The notes below the pieces were generated by a model that had not been told where the DNA came from, searched no databases, and worked only from the letters and a program-made list of their open reading frames with translations. This document shows positions 8,176 through 17,025 of a stretch of 64,000 bases of DNA, in pieces. How positions within the stretch are numbered: position 1 is the stretch's first letter; every line of letters starts with the position of its first letter. Made by a program: the position numbers and the translations under genes. The DNA lies in contig CAYYIS010000014.1 of NCBI GenBank assembly GCA_964470965.1, forward strand, positions 35,566 through 99,565. Reading direction: 5' to 3'. Source of the stretch: CAYYIS01 sp964470965 (GTDB lineage Bacteria; JAAXHH01; JABIQT01).

Positions 8176-9264
8176 CTATTCGAAAGTCTCCTCGAACACC
8201 CGGTAATGACTTACTGCGTCATGATTCAGCGTATAGCCCAGCCCAGGCCTGTCGGTAACCAGAAAGGCGCCGCCCTCGAAAGGAAAATCTTCGTTTACCA
8301 GTGTATCCTCCCAGGCTATGGGGCCGACCATGTCGTAAGGCTGTGTCAAATGAGGCATACACGAAGCCACATGGAGACCCATTGCCGCGCCGGGACCATA
8401 TGATACGGTCTGTGACCAACCGCCAAACCCGAGGTCGTGCGCCAGCCGCGATTGCTCAAGGGACTCCAGATAACTGTGTCCGCCGACGATCACATAGTCT
8501 ACTGCCTGTTCCTTAAATGACCTCAACAACTGATCGGGATCTGATACATGATCCCCGATCGGCAGTTGAATCGTATTTCGAAGCCTGCGCCACTCGGAGT
8601 AATTGGCGGTTTTGCGACGGCTGAGGGGGCTTTCAAGAGAGTCGATTCTATGACCTTGAAGGCGACGCGCCAATTCCTGTGCGACCCATACTTCTTCAAG
8701 GCGCCAGCGGATATCCGGTCGGACGATCATATCTGGCAGTACGCTGTGTATGGCCTCCACCCGGTCCGTCACATATTCTATCCGGGCATCGGGTGTGGTC
8801 TCCCGATGGGTGATACATTTCATTTTATAGGATCGAAACCCGTGCTCCCAGCCCCAATGTGCATCCTCTGCGGTATGCTCTGGTGTTTTGTACCCGGTGC
8901 ACTGGGTGACGGGTACACGGTCCCTCAAACGGCCGCCTAGAAGCTGCCAGATCGGAACGCCGAGCGCCTGTCCCCGGATATCCAGGATCGCTTGTTCAAA
9001 CGAAGCGGTCATCTGATTTTCAGGTAACGCCAAATTTACCTTTCTCACATCAGTCCCAAGCCAGGCCGACAGATTCTCACGTATCGTTTCTTCCGGTGTA
9101 TATCGTTCGATCTGTGTAAGACCGGTGATGCCTTCGTCGGTTTCCACCTCCGCTATTCCATGGTTGGCTCTCTGGTGATGCGGCTGCCCGTACGTATCGT
9201 CCGACCACCACCAGTGGCGTTCTGGTACATTGACCATATGCAGGTGTATGCGCGCAATCTTCAT
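8176..9264 (-). CDS. Mandelate racemase/muconate lactonizing enzyme family protein
   Basis: A 362-residue enolase-superfamily enzyme starting at ATG 9264 (MKIARIHLHM); additional upstream codons lack family similarity. K147 and K149 in SYKMK form the KxK acid/base pair, and D184 (RPDIRW), E211 (ESP) and D238 (GDH) are the three magnesium ligands. An IVGGHS segment follows in place of the second catalytic region. This is the mandelate racemase/D-tartrate-like pattern, different from the His-bearing dehydratase two genes away, so the two probably act on different acids or successive steps. It is the first gene of the seven-gene minus-strand operon. The RBS is weak (GGGA upstream). Substrate unknown. 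Confidence 0.9.
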   Translation of the reverse strand: MKIARIHLHMVNVPERHWWWSDDTYGQPHHQRANHGIAEVETDEGITGLTQIERYTPEETIRENLSAWLGTDVRKVNLALPENQMTASFEQAILDIRGQALGVPIWQLLGGRLRDRVPVTQCTGYKTPEHTAEDAHWGWEHGFRSYKMKCITHRETTPDARIEYVTDRVEAIHSVLPDMIVRPDIRWRLEEVWVAQELARRLQGHRIDSLESPLSRRKTANYSEWRRLRNTIQLPIGDHVSDPDQLLRSFKEQAVDYVIVGGHSYLESLEQSRLAHDLGFGGWSQTVSYGPGAAMGLHVASCMPHLTQPYDMVGPIAWEDTLVNEDFPFEGGAFLVTDRPGLGYTLNHDAVSHYRVFEETFE

Positions 9265-9824
9265 GGAAAAAATCCCGGTCAGTCTGTTACTTCTTGTGAA
9301 TATCTGCCCAATGTATAGCAATCAAATTAATCCCGGTAGTTATTTTTCTTGTTGCCGGAACGTGTTCATATTCAGCTTAAGTTGTAGATCACAACGACAT
9401 ACCAATACATCGTGATTTATACCAGGTAACACGGATTGATCTTAACAGACAATGGCCAATAGGTTATGGGTCTCCACGGCAACTTCTCCATACCGAAGAA
9501 GACTCAGTTTGTGGCATCTTTATAAACCTTACAGGCCCACAAGATTGGTGCCCTGGAGTGACCGCCCGGCGGGAGGCAAAACAGGGGATCGCATTGTCAC
9601 TCCCGTTGCAATGTCGGTCCGTTAATTCAGTGTTGATAATTAATTATGTAGCCATCCTAAATATTCTATTTGCGTTTACCGTCAACGTATGTTACAATGA
9701 GACCACACCGGTAAAATCGAAGGACAGGCCAGTCCTCTTTAATGTGTTCGATGTCACTTTATGGCGATTCAACAGCGGGGTGGTCGCGGGTGTTCATCTA
9801 ATCACGCAACTCGGAGGTGCCACT
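9265..9824. other. Divergent intergenic region between sugar-acid operon and aminotransferase gene
   Basis: About 560 bases with no convincing gene. It separates the minus-strand operon (first codon at 9264) from the plus-strand aminotransferase (9825). It contains the plus-strand promoter described at 9670-9698. An open frame continues upstream of 9825 to 9558, but its translation is low-complexity and unlike any family. I found no clear promoter for the minus operon, although AT-rich stretches lie around 9300-9400. Confidence 0.6.
9670..9698 (+). promoter_or_regulatory. Sigma70-type promoter for the class V aminotransferase gene
   Basis: TTGCGT at 9670-9675 and TACAAT at 9693-9698 are separated by 17 bases, close to the sigma70 consensus. 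Transcription would begin near 9705 and leave a leader of about 120 bases before ATG 9825. Prediction from sequence only. Confidence 0.5.
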
Positions 9825-11255
9825 ATGCATCTGGACGATTCCAGCTTGAATTTTGATTCTCGTTTCGAAGACCCCGAAAAACTCAAAGCTCTCTCCCGTC
9901 GAGGGTTCATGGGGCGGTTAATGGGCGGTGTAGCCGCCGGCGCAGCCATTCTTTCCTTTAAATCCAAGGCATCCGCCAAACCGATTCCGGTACCCGCCGA
10001 AGGTGAAATACCTGAGGCAGATGATGAAGCCTACTGGCAATGGGTCACCGAACAGTTTTTACTCCGCGATGGCCTGATCTATATGAATACAGGGACACGC
10101 GGTCCTTCGCCGGCGCCCATTCATAACGCACACGTTGCCGCCCTGGAAGGCATCAATCAAGATTACACCAGTTATTCCAAGTATGTATACACCAGCGATT
10201 TCCGGAAGGGCATGCATGAAAAAATGGCTGCCTTTCTCGGTTGTAATTCCAACGAAGTCGCTTTTACCAATAATACAACCGAGGGCATGGTATTCGGTAC
10301 ATTTGGTCCCGACCTCCAACCGGGCGATGAGATTCTGTATACCAACCACGACCATGGAAGTGGCGCACAGCCGGTTAATCTGAGAGCTAAACGCCAGGGG
10401 TTGAAGGTCAAGGTCATCGATCTCTCTGACCCCAAATACCATCCGCCTGAGAGCCCGGATGTACTGCTTAAAGCATTCGAGGAAGCGATAACACCCAGGA
10501 CCAAACTGATCAGTTTCTGCCATGTGAATTATACCGACGGTGGTACCATGCCGGTCAAGGAGATCTGCGAGATGGCCCGTTCCAAGGGTATCTTGACGCT
10601 GGTAGACGGTGCTCAGCCTCCCGGAATGTTGAAGCTGGACATGCACGATCTGGCTTGTGACATGTATGCCGGTCCGTGCCACAAGTGGATGTTAGCCTCG
10701 ATGTACACCGGTTTCTTCTACATCCGGGAGGATATCATGGACCGGGTATGGCCGACTGTGTATTCCGGGCCGATCGACGGATTAACCATGTACGGAACGC
10801 CTCTGATGGGCCCAAGCAAGGCATATTATGAAGAATACCTTTCATCGGCTGCCAAATTTGAGCTCCGCGGTTCCTCAAACACCCCGGCTCGTATTTCCAT
10901 CGATGCAGCGCTTGATTTCCATAACATGCTGACACGGGAGGGCGTGGAAGCCCGGGATCGATACCTCGCCAAGAAATTCATGATGGGATTGAAAGGGATA
11001 GACGGTGTTAAGATGTACGTCTCCGAAGATCCCCGGCTGAGCTGTGCACTGGTGTCCTTCACGGTCGATGGCGTACCGACGAAGCAGCTTAACGAAATGC
11101 TCTGGGAGCGGCATCACATCTACATCCGCAGCGTGGCACATCCGGAAATTAACTGGGATGTAAACCGTGCGTCCATGCACATTATGGTCACAGGCCGGCA
11201 GGTCGATACACTTATCGGTGCAATCGAAGAGATCGCCAAGGAGAAACGGCTGTAA
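9825..11255 (+). CDS. Tat-exported class V aminotransferase (isopenicillin N epimerase-like)
   Basis: A 476-residue PLP enzyme. I chose ATG 9825 because GGAGG sits 7 bases upstream and because the protein then begins with a twin-arginine signal: S24-R25-R26-G27-F28-M29, a hydrophobic stretch 32-46 and a cleavage-like KASA near 48-51. The catalytic domain is aminotransferase class V: NTGTRGPSP near 88-96, NNTTEGM near 149-155, D261 in VDGAQPPG contacting the pyridine nitrogen, and H286-K287 in GPCHKW, where K287 forms the Schiff base. Family members include isopenicillin-N epimerase and cysteine desulfurase relatives. Tat export implies cofactor loading before translocation and a periplasmic reaction on an amino compound. 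Substrate unknown. It stands alone with its own promoter. Confidence 0.92.
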   Translation: MHLDDSSLNFDSRFEDPEKLKALSRRGFMGRLMGGVAAGAAILSFKSKASAKPIPVPAEGEIPEADDEAYWQWVTEQFLLRDGLIYMNTGTRGPSPAPIHNAHVAALEGINQDYTSYSKYVYTSDFRKGMHEKMAAFLGCNSNEVAFTNNTTEGMVFGTFGPDLQPGDEILYTNHDHGSGAQPVNLRAKRQGLKVKVIDLSDPKYHPPESPDVLLKAFEEAITPRTKLISFCHVNYTDGGTMPVKEICEMARSKGILTLVDGAQPPGMLKLDMHDLACDMYAGPCHKWMLASMYTGFFYIREDIMDRVWPTVYSGPIDGLTMYGTPLMGPSKAYYEEYLSSAAKFELRGSSNTPARISIDAALDFHNMLTREGVEARDRYLAKKFMMGLKGIDGVKMYVSEDPRLSCALVSFTVDGVPTKQLNEMLWERHHIYIRSVAHPEINWDVNRASMHIMVTGRQVDTLIGAIEEIAKEKRL

Positions 11256-11550
11256 CTTTAGTAATGTCCGTGACTCAGTATGGATATGGGCGACGTGGTT
11301 TTCAGGGCGCCCCACTCTTGCGGCCTGTCAGACTTTTATCGCCGGGGACGCTACTCTGCCGGCTGCTGGTTGACCAGGGGATTTTGAACTGACCTGTCAG
11401 CCTGCGTTGCCACGCTAGTGTGCTGAAATTGAGGCTTTGCCCCTGGATGCAGCGCTCGACAGGGAAAACTGCGCCCTGTAAAGGCTCGGACGGAATTCAG
11501 TGCCCCGGCGTCCCCATCGATTAGAAAATTCCACCTGGCCCTTAAGCCAG

Positions 11551-12705
11551 TCAGTCCTTCTTATCCGTATTCAGCCAGCGGGAGCGGCCCATCCGCGCAG
11601 CTACGTACTGATAATCGTATGTGTCGTCCGGGTTACTGATATTTCCGGTGGAAGGGTACTGTGCGATAGCTTCTTCGACGATATCTACGCCAAGTCCCGG
11701 TGTATCCGGAACGACAATATGACTGTCAACGATTTCCGGTTGACCGATCATTACCTCAAAACGCTGCGGCACATCATCTTCCAGATGTTCCAGAATCAGA
11801 AAGTTCGGAAGGGTAGCCATCAGGTGAACCGCCGCCATCTCGGCGACAGGTCCCAGGGATCCGTCATGGGGCGCCATGGTGATATAATGCGATTCTGCAA
11901 GTGCCGCCATCTTCTTCATCTGCATAAGGCCTCCGGCCCGGCCGGTGTCCGGCTGCACCACATCGATAACCTCCCGTTCAATCAGCTCTCTGACACCATA
12001 GATGTTCGCGTGACGTTCGCCGGCTGCAATAGGGATGTCCACCGCATCGGCCACCCTGGCTAGCGACTCCACATTCTCCGGCGCCACGGGATCTTCGTAG
12101 AAGAGAATACCGAAGGGCTCGAGACGTTTGCCAACTGATATCGCATCCCTGGTGGTCAACCACGGCGGTCCGTGGAGGTCGACCATGAGATCGATATCGG
12201 GCCCCACCGCGTTACGCAACGATTCGACGGTTTCCAAGATGTTTTCAATGCCACCCGTTTTGAGGGCTGTGTATCCTCGATCTACCAGATCCCGTGCCCT
12301 GTTCGCGTTATGTGCATGGGCATAGATACGAACCCTGTCGCGCATCTTGCCCCCCAGTAGGTTCCAGACCGGAACTTCAAGGGCCTTCCCTTTTATATCC
12401 CAAAGTGCCATTTCTATACCGGTCATGGCGCCGGCGCCCACGATGCCGGTCATGCCGTGGCCCATTATAGCGACGAACATCTTCTGCCAGAGCCTTTCGA
12501 TATGAAAGGGGTCTTCGCCTATGATAATCGGTGTCAAATCCCGAATCGCTGTTTCCACGACACGCGGCCAGCCGCTGGCTTCTCCTACGCCGTAAATTCC
12601 ACTGTCGGTGTGTACCTTCACGAACAGCCAGTTCCTTGCCGACCAACCACCGGTGTCCGATGGCCCCGCATGCATCAGAAAAGTTTCGATATTGGTGATT
12701 TTCAT
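11551..12705 (-). CDS. Enolase-superfamily sugar acid dehydratase (mannonate/galactonate dehydratase-like)
   Basis: A 384-residue MR/MLE-family enzyme. Key residues: K149 region (TALKTGG), D176 with H178 (MVDLHGP), E204 (FYEDP), E230 (AAGERH), D253 (QPDTGRAGG) and H280 (APHDG). The DLH and PHD motifs with YEDP and GER are the hallmark of the acid-sugar dehydratase branch. Expected reaction: aldonate to 2-keto-3-deoxyaldonate. ATG 12705 is preceded by GGAGAGGAT. It is monocistronic, converging on the Tat aminotransferase with about 295 bases between that hold no gene. It is distinct in sequence from the dehydratase at 6364-7491, so it is not a recent duplication. Specific substrate unresolved. 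Confidence 0.92.
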   Translation of the reverse strand: MKITNIETFLMHAGPSDTGGWSARNWLFVKVHTDSGIYGVGEASGWPRVVETAIRDLTPIIIGEDPFHIERLWQKMFVAIMGHGMTGIVGAGAMTGIEMALWDIKGKALEVPVWNLLGGKMRDRVRIYAHAHNANRARDLVDRGYTALKTGGIENILETVESLRNAVGPDIDLMVDLHGPPWLTTRDAISVGKRLEPFGILFYEDPVAPENVESLARVADAVDIPIAAGERHANIYGVRELIEREVIDVVQPDTGRAGGLMQMKKMAALAESHYITMAPHDGSLGPVAEMAAVHLMATLPNFLILEHLEDDVPQRFEVMIGQPEIVDSHIVVPDTPGLGVDIVEEAIAQYPSTGNISNPDDTYDYQYVAARMGRSRWLNTDKKD

Positions 12706-13316
12706 ATCCTCTCCAGATTAGAATGATTGCGTGTCGGCATCCCTTTGTAAAATAACCCATGTAGTAGTAAACACAAGAAGATACGACGCGTGGTGTCTTA
12801 ATATATACTTGACACATGGCGGTAACGCGATAAACTCATTCACATATATCGTAACACATCACATCCGTGAGTAATTTCGATGGTGATTAAGTTCTCTCAT
12901 GGCTACGTACATTCGACGTATCGTGTAGGGTGAGTCGTATTGGCGGTCAGGCAGGCAGCCGGTTAATAAGTGAGTCGAAGACATACCTGTGTCCTCGTCA
13001 GGAGGGATTGGCTACGCTTTTTTTCATACGTCTCACCTTGGAGAGTACCCTGGTTTGGAATTGAGAACAGGTGACCCTCTGACCGGGAGGTTGGAATCCT
13101 GAGATGTCGAATCTTCCCCGGTCCCAGAGCCTTGTTTCTTCTTGGTTAGCCCCCACTTGGTTATTGTTAAGATAACGAGCGCGCCGTGTGGGACACCCTT
13201 CTCGGTCCATGTGACGGGACCACACTAATTTCTCTGGATTCTGAAGGTCCGTACACTCCGGAATTGTGGCCTAGGTAAAACAGATCGGTTAAGAAAGAAT
13301 CATTAAATTTGCAAGG
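12706..13316. other. Intergenic region, no gene recognised
   Basis: About 610 bases between the divergent dehydratase (start 12705, minus) and YjbQ-family gene (start 13326, plus). Short open frames exist, but none has an RBS and recognisable sequence. A plus-strand TTGACA at 12809-12814 followed after 16 bases by TAAACT resembles a promoter but would leave a leader of almost 500 bases, so I do not call it. Confidence 0.6.
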
Positions 13317-13325
13317 ATGGATTTT

Positions 13326-13751
13326 ATGGATTGGTTTCAAACGGAATTTGTACTCACGCCAAGGACCAGAGGCTTCCATCTGATTACATCCGAAATCTTG
13401 CGGCATATGCCGGAGTTATCAGAATTCAGGATAGGTATGGCCCATATCTTTATCTGCCACACCTCCGCAGGACTTTCGCTGAATGAAAATGCGGATCCGG
13501 ATGTACGTTCTGATTTTGAAAGTCATTTTAATGTGATGGTGCCTGAGGACGCCCCTTATTACGCCCACACATTAGAAGGTTCCGATGATATGCCCGCACA
13601 CATCAAATCATCGCTCCTCGGCAGCAGCGTGGCCATACCGGTATCGAACGGTCATTTCAATACCGGTACCTGGCAGGGAGTCTATCTCTGTGAACACCGG
13701 AACAGGGCCGGTGGAAGGAAATTGGTGGTTACGATATGGGGAGAAAAATGA
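13326..13751 (+). CDS. YjbQ family protein (secondary thiamine-phosphate synthase-like, UPF0047)
   Basis: A 141-residue protein of the YjbQ/UPF0047 family. The conserved blocks are present: LTPRTRGFHLIT, FICHTSAGLSLNENADPDVR, EGSDDMPAHIKSSLLGSS and TGTWQGVYLCEHR. E. coli YjbQ can substitute weakly for thiamine phosphate synthase; the real role of the family is uncertain. I prefer ATG 13326, because AAGGA lies 8 bases upstream and the length then equals that of E. coli YjbQ; an in-frame ATG at 13317 overlaps that RBS. Single gene, convergent with the oxidoreductase that ends at 13760. Cytoplasmic. Confidence 0.93.
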   Translation: MDWFQTEFVLTPRTRGFHLITSEILRHMPELSEFRIGMAHIFICHTSAGLSLNENADPDVRSDFESHFNVMVPEDAPYYAHTLEGSDDMPAHIKSSLLGSSVAIPVSNGHFNTGTWQGVYLCEHRNRAGGRKLVVTIWGEK

Positions 13752-13759
13752 CCGGGCAC

Positions 13760-14833
13760 CTAATAACCGCACCAGATTTCACCGGCCTCCTCTTTTGACT
13801 GGGCTCTTCCGGTAGCATCTCCGCCCTCCCAACGGTAGGGGCTCGGGTACAGAGCCCGGGACCGGTCTGCCAGGGGCAGGGAGATGGGCATATTCCCATA
13901 GAGAGCCGAATCTCTTGCCGCGATAGCCACCTCCAACGCTTGTCGCAGGTCATGGCCGGATATCCATAGATCGCTGCCTGTTCTCACCGCATTGAGGAAC
14001 GACCTGATCGACGTGCCGAGGTAGTAGAATTCAGGGTATTCGTATGGTGTATAAGAATGTTTGAGCCTGACCCTTTTTCCGCTTTCATCAGTCCCCCTGA
14101 AAATCTCAGGCGGATTCCAGTCCCACCGGACCAGCGTGTCGGCTGTCCAAACTTCGACGCCGCTATGCGGCGTAGGTTCTCCGAAGACAGATACTTCCAG
14201 ACCATTTGTCATGGTGAAACGGGCATTAATGATCAGGCCACTATCGTTGCCACTATCGAGTATCTCCCGTGGTTTTGCCCATGCCATCACCTCTTTTACT
14301 TCCGCATTCAAAAACAATCGGAGTACGGATACATGCTGGCACCCTCCTCCTGAAATCTCACCACCCCAACCATGTACACTACCCCCCGAAACGCCACCGA
14401 ATTCACCCTGCTTGAGCCATAGCCCCGCTTCATACACTTCCCCCATAGCCCGCTGTAAATTCCCACCCCCGAAAACGATGCCCCGCGCAGCACAGGCGTT
14501 GACCATCTCATCAGCGTCTGAAAGTACGGCCGCGATCGGCTTGTCGGTTGTGACACCGCGGACACCGACATCCACCGCAGCCATCACAGCGTCTTTAATG
14601 TATTTTACCGGCAGGACTACCGCTGCCACATCCGGCTTGACGGCATCAAACAACGCTTTCGCATCCGGATACAACGCCTGGATTCCAAATCGGCTACCTA
14701 CGATCTGCCTGCGTTCCGGATTGTGCTCGGCGATTGCCACCAGTTCCGTGTCCGGTAATGAATTGTAAATATGTGCATAATGCTGCCCCAACCTCCCGCA
14801 ACCGATAACCGCGACCTTGAGTAGATCCACCAT
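13760..14833 (-). CDS. Gfo/Idh/MocA family oxidoreductase
   Basis: A 357-residue NAD(P)-dependent oxidoreductase with an N-terminal Rossmann fold (VAVIGCGRLG, dinucleotide loop at 11-16) and a C-terminal alpha/beta substrate domain. The usual EKP motif is DKP at 97-99 (TTDKPI), keeping the catalytic Lys but with Asp in place of Glu. A glycine-rich stretch (GGSVHGWGGEISGGGCQH) lies at the beginning of the substrate domain. It would oxidise a sugar or cyclitol hydroxyl. Upstream it diverges from a CNT nucleoside transporter gene, with an inverted repeat between them. The nucleoside connection is inference from position. Substrate unknown. Confidence 0.92.
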   Translation of the reverse strand: MVDLLKVAVIGCGRLGQHYAHIYNSLPDTELVAIAEHNPERRQIVGSRFGIQALYPDAKALFDAVKPDVAAVVLPVKYIKDAVMAAVDVGVRGVTTDKPIAAVLSDADEMVNACAARGIVFGGGNLQRAMGEVYEAGLWLKQGEFGGVSGGSVHGWGGEISGGGCQHVSVLRLFLNAEVKEVMAWAKPREILDSGNDSGLIINARFTMTNGLEVSVFGEPTPHSGVEVWTADTLVRWDWNPPEIFRGTDESGKRVRLKHSYTPYEYPEFYYLGTSIRSFLNAVRTGSDLWISGHDLRQALEVAIAARDSALYGNMPISLPLADRSRALYPSPYRWEGGDATGRAQSKEEAGEIWCGY

Positions 14834-14846
14834 AAAAACTCCCCGT

Positions 14847-14875
14847 TGACAGGTAGGCTCACCCGGTTCCTGTCA
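14847..14875. promoter_or_regulatory. Inverted repeat between divergent oxidoreductase and CNT transporter genes (candidate operator)
   Basis: TGACAGG at 14847-14853 and CCTGTCA at 14869-14875 form a perfect 7-base inverted repeat with a 15-base spacer, placed 14-42 bases upstream of the minus-strand start codon (14833). It could bind a dimeric repressor shared by both genes. Candidate only. Confidence 0.35.
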
Positions 14876-14890
14876 GAGCAAAGAAAATTT

Positions 14891-14922
14891 CGTTTTTCGT
14901 TTTTCATTTTTCAATTATAATA
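14891..14922 (+). promoter_or_regulatory. T-rich heptad repeat with TATAAT box upstream of CNT transporter
   Basis: Near-repeats of TTTTTCG/TTTTTCA at seven-base spacing run from about 14891 to 14913 and lead into a perfect TATAAT at 14917-14922. No good -35 hexamer stands 17 bases upstream, so this may be an activator-dependent or UP-element-like promoter. The TSS would be near 14930, about 40 bases before ATG 14970. Confidence 0.35.
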
Positions 14923-14969
14923 ACATGGACCGACCTCTATCAACAGAATTCCAAGATTCAGGGAGATAT

Positions 14970-16166
14970 ATGGAACGTCTGGTAAGTCTGCTCGGCCTCA
15001 TCGCCATACTTGTATTGGCGTGGTTGCTGTCGAGCGACAGAAGGAACATGAACTATCGTCTTATCTTGAGCGGTGTGGGGCTACAGCTTGTGCTGGCCCT
15101 GTTACTGCTAAAAACCGAAGCGGGCAAAGCGGCATTTGTATTCGCCCGCTTGGCCGTGGATAGGATGATCGGATTTTCCAACGAGGGTGCAAGATTTCTT
15201 TTCGGGAGTCTGGTCGACACCTTTCCTATCGGATTTTCGGTTCTCCCGATGGTTATCTTTATTTCCTCGATAACCGGCGTTCTGTTTTACCTTGGTGTGC
15301 TTCAGTGGGTCGTTAAGGTTATGGCCAGGGTAATGGTGTACGTAATGAACACGTCGGGTTCCGAATCCCTGGCCGCATCCGCCAATGTGTATCTCGGGAT
15401 CTCAACCTCGCCGCTGGTGGTCGTTCCTTATTTGAAGACCATGACCAGGTCCGAAATTATGGCGCTCATGACCACTGGAATGGCGTCGGTCGCAGGATCT
15501 GTGCTCGCGGCATACGTGACATTCGGTGTGGATGCCGGGCACCTGATGGCTGCCTCTTTGATGTCCGTGCCGGCGGCACTCGTCATATCGAAAGTCATGG
15601 TCCCGGAAACAGAAATGTCTCCAACGCTCGGTGTCGTGAAAGTTGATGTACCAAGGCAGGATTATAATGTGCTTGATGCTGCCTGCCGAGGAGCTTCGGA
15701 CGGTATGAAGCTGGCACTAAACATTGCAGCCATGTTGATGGTCGCCATTGCCTTCGTGTCGCTCTTCAACTGGGTAGTCGGACATGTGCTGTTGGCGGGC
15801 GCGCCGCTTAGCCTGGAGCGTATCCTTGGATGGCTGGGGGCGCCTCTGGCGTGGCTGATGGGCGTTCCCTGGTCGGAAGCCCAGACCGTGGGCATGCTGC
15901 TGGGTAAGAAAACGATTCTTAACGAATTCCTGGCGTATCAGGATCTTGGGGAGGTCAGAGCACAACTCTCAGACCGATCCTTTGTAATCGCCACCTACGC
16001 ATTGTGCAGCTTCGCAAATTTTGGATCGATCGCGATCATGATCGGCGGCATAGGCAGCCTGGTTCCAGAACGGCGTAAAGATATAGCCCGGTATGGCCTG
16101 CGCTCCCTGATTGCCGGTGCCTTGGCAGCCAATATGACCGCGACGATCGCGGGAATACTGATATGA
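14970..16166 (+). CDS. Concentrative nucleoside transporter (CNT/NupC) family protein with altered base-binding motif
   Basis: A 398-residue polytopic membrane protein of the CNT family, which couples uptake of nucleosides to H+ or Na+. The start is ATG 14970 (MERLVSLLGL) after GGGAG; an upstream ATG at 14925 has no RBS. Family motifs: GFSNEGARFLFGSL near residues 60-75, LGKKTILNEFLAYQDLG near 310-326 (ribose-side hairpin) and SFANFGSIAIMIGGIG near 350-365. The first substrate hairpin reads ANVYLGISTSPL where characterised CNTs have GQTEAP; the Gln-Thr-Glu that reads the nucleobase is replaced. The second, sugar-reading hairpin is intact. Either specificity has changed or the substrate is not a nucleoside. 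It heads a three-gene plus-strand run and is divergent from an oxidoreductase gene. Confidence 0.9.
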   Translation: MERLVSLLGLIAILVLAWLLSSDRRNMNYRLILSGVGLQLVLALLLLKTEAGKAAFVFARLAVDRMIGFSNEGARFLFGSLVDTFPIGFSVLPMVIFISSITGVLFYLGVLQWVVKVMARVMVYVMNTSGSESLAASANVYLGISTSPLVVVPYLKTMTRSEIMALMTTGMASVAGSVLAAYVTFGVDAGHLMAASLMSVPAALVISKVMVPETEMSPTLGVVKVDVPRQDYNVLDAACRGASDGMKLALNIAAMLMVAIAFVSLFNWVVGHVLLAGAPLSLERILGWLGAPLAWLMGVPWSEAQTVGMLLGKKTILNEFLAYQDLGEVRAQLSDRSFVIATYALCSFANFGSIAIMIGGIGSLVPERRKDIARYGLRSLIAGALAANMTATIAGILI

Positions 16167-16182
16167 TGAGCGTATAGAAAAA

Positions 16183-17025
16183 GTGCATACCGACCCCCAT
16201 TTCGTTGTGAAAGACCAGGCTGTCCTCCATCGGTTCTATCGGTATGCCGGTATCGATCCGAAGAAAGACTCCGGAATTATCCTGATGGAAAAGCTCTGCC
16301 AGGCGTTTTCGCGGATTCCCTATGAGAACCTGACCAAAATAATCAAGTCGGATACGGTGGTGAGCGCTGGAAGCGCCAAACGGATGCCGGATGAGGTTAT
16401 TCAGAGTCATCTCGATTTTGGAACGGGAGGCACCTGTTTTTCGCTGACAGCCGCTTTCATCGCGGTTTTCAACGCATTGGAAATCGAAGCGCATCCAATC
16501 CTGGCTGACCGGTATTACGGTAGTGATACGCATTGCGCCCTGGTATTCCTTAAAGGAACGGATTTATACCTTCTCGACCCCGGATATCTAATCAACACCC
16601 CGGTAATACTACCGCTTTCATCTCGGGTATCGGTCGTCACGATGTTAAATACCATAGAACTGGTACCCCACGATGCAGGTAAAAAAGTCGACCTTTTCAC
16701 GATCGTCGGCAATGATCGACGCAACCGGCTGACCTACAAGGTAGACCTGGTTGACGGTTCACGTTACGGTCAGGCCTGGGAACATTCATTTACCTGGGAG
16801 ATGATGACGTATCCCGTTCTGACACGTTATCACAAGGGCCGGCATCATTACCTTCAGGGCAATCGGCTGCGTGTGCGTGATGGGGAGAGGAGCACGAAGA
16901 AGGTGCTCTCGGCGGATGAACAGTGTTTATTCATGACCGATGTCCTTGGCATTCACCGGGATATTGTTAACAGTGCTATGGAGGTGATCCCTGATGGCAA
17001 AGGCCCTTCCGCCGATTCCAGTTAA
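16183..17025 (+). CDS. Arylamine N-acetyltransferase-like protein (Cys-His-Asp triad)
   Basis: A 280-residue protein with the arylamine N-acetyltransferase/transglutaminase-like fold. The N-terminal IPYENLTKI corresponds to the IPFENL motif of NATs. The triad is C85 in GTGGTCFSLT, H117 in DTHCALVF and D132 in YLLDPGY. NATs transfer acetyl or other acyl groups from CoA to amines; divergent members act on other acceptors or in natural-product cyclisation. GTG 16183 is the likely start, 16 bases after the transporter stop, with only a weak A-rich RBS. The 3' end overlaps the DUF4416 gene by 32 bases. The large insertion between 190 and 240 is unlike classical NATs, so acyl donor and acceptor are open. 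Confidence 0.82.
   Translation: MHTDPHFVVKDQAVLHRFYRYAGIDPKKDSGIILMEKLCQAFSRIPYENLTKIIKSDTVVSAGSAKRMPDEVIQSHLDFGTGGTCFSLTAAFIAVFNALEIEAHPILADRYYGSDTHCALVFLKGTDLYLLDPGYLINTPVILPLSSRVSVVTMLNTIELVPHDAGKKVDLFTIVGNDRRNRLTYKVDLVDGSRYGQAWEHSFTWEMMTYPVLTRYHKGRHHYLQGNRLRVRDGERSTKKVLSADEQCLFMTDVLGIHRDIVNSAMEVIPDGKGPSADSS

Noticed and set aside
12809..12836. TTGACA-16-TAAACT, promoter-like on the plus strand.
   Set aside because: The nearest plus-strand gene starts almost 500 bases downstream, with no RNA gene between.
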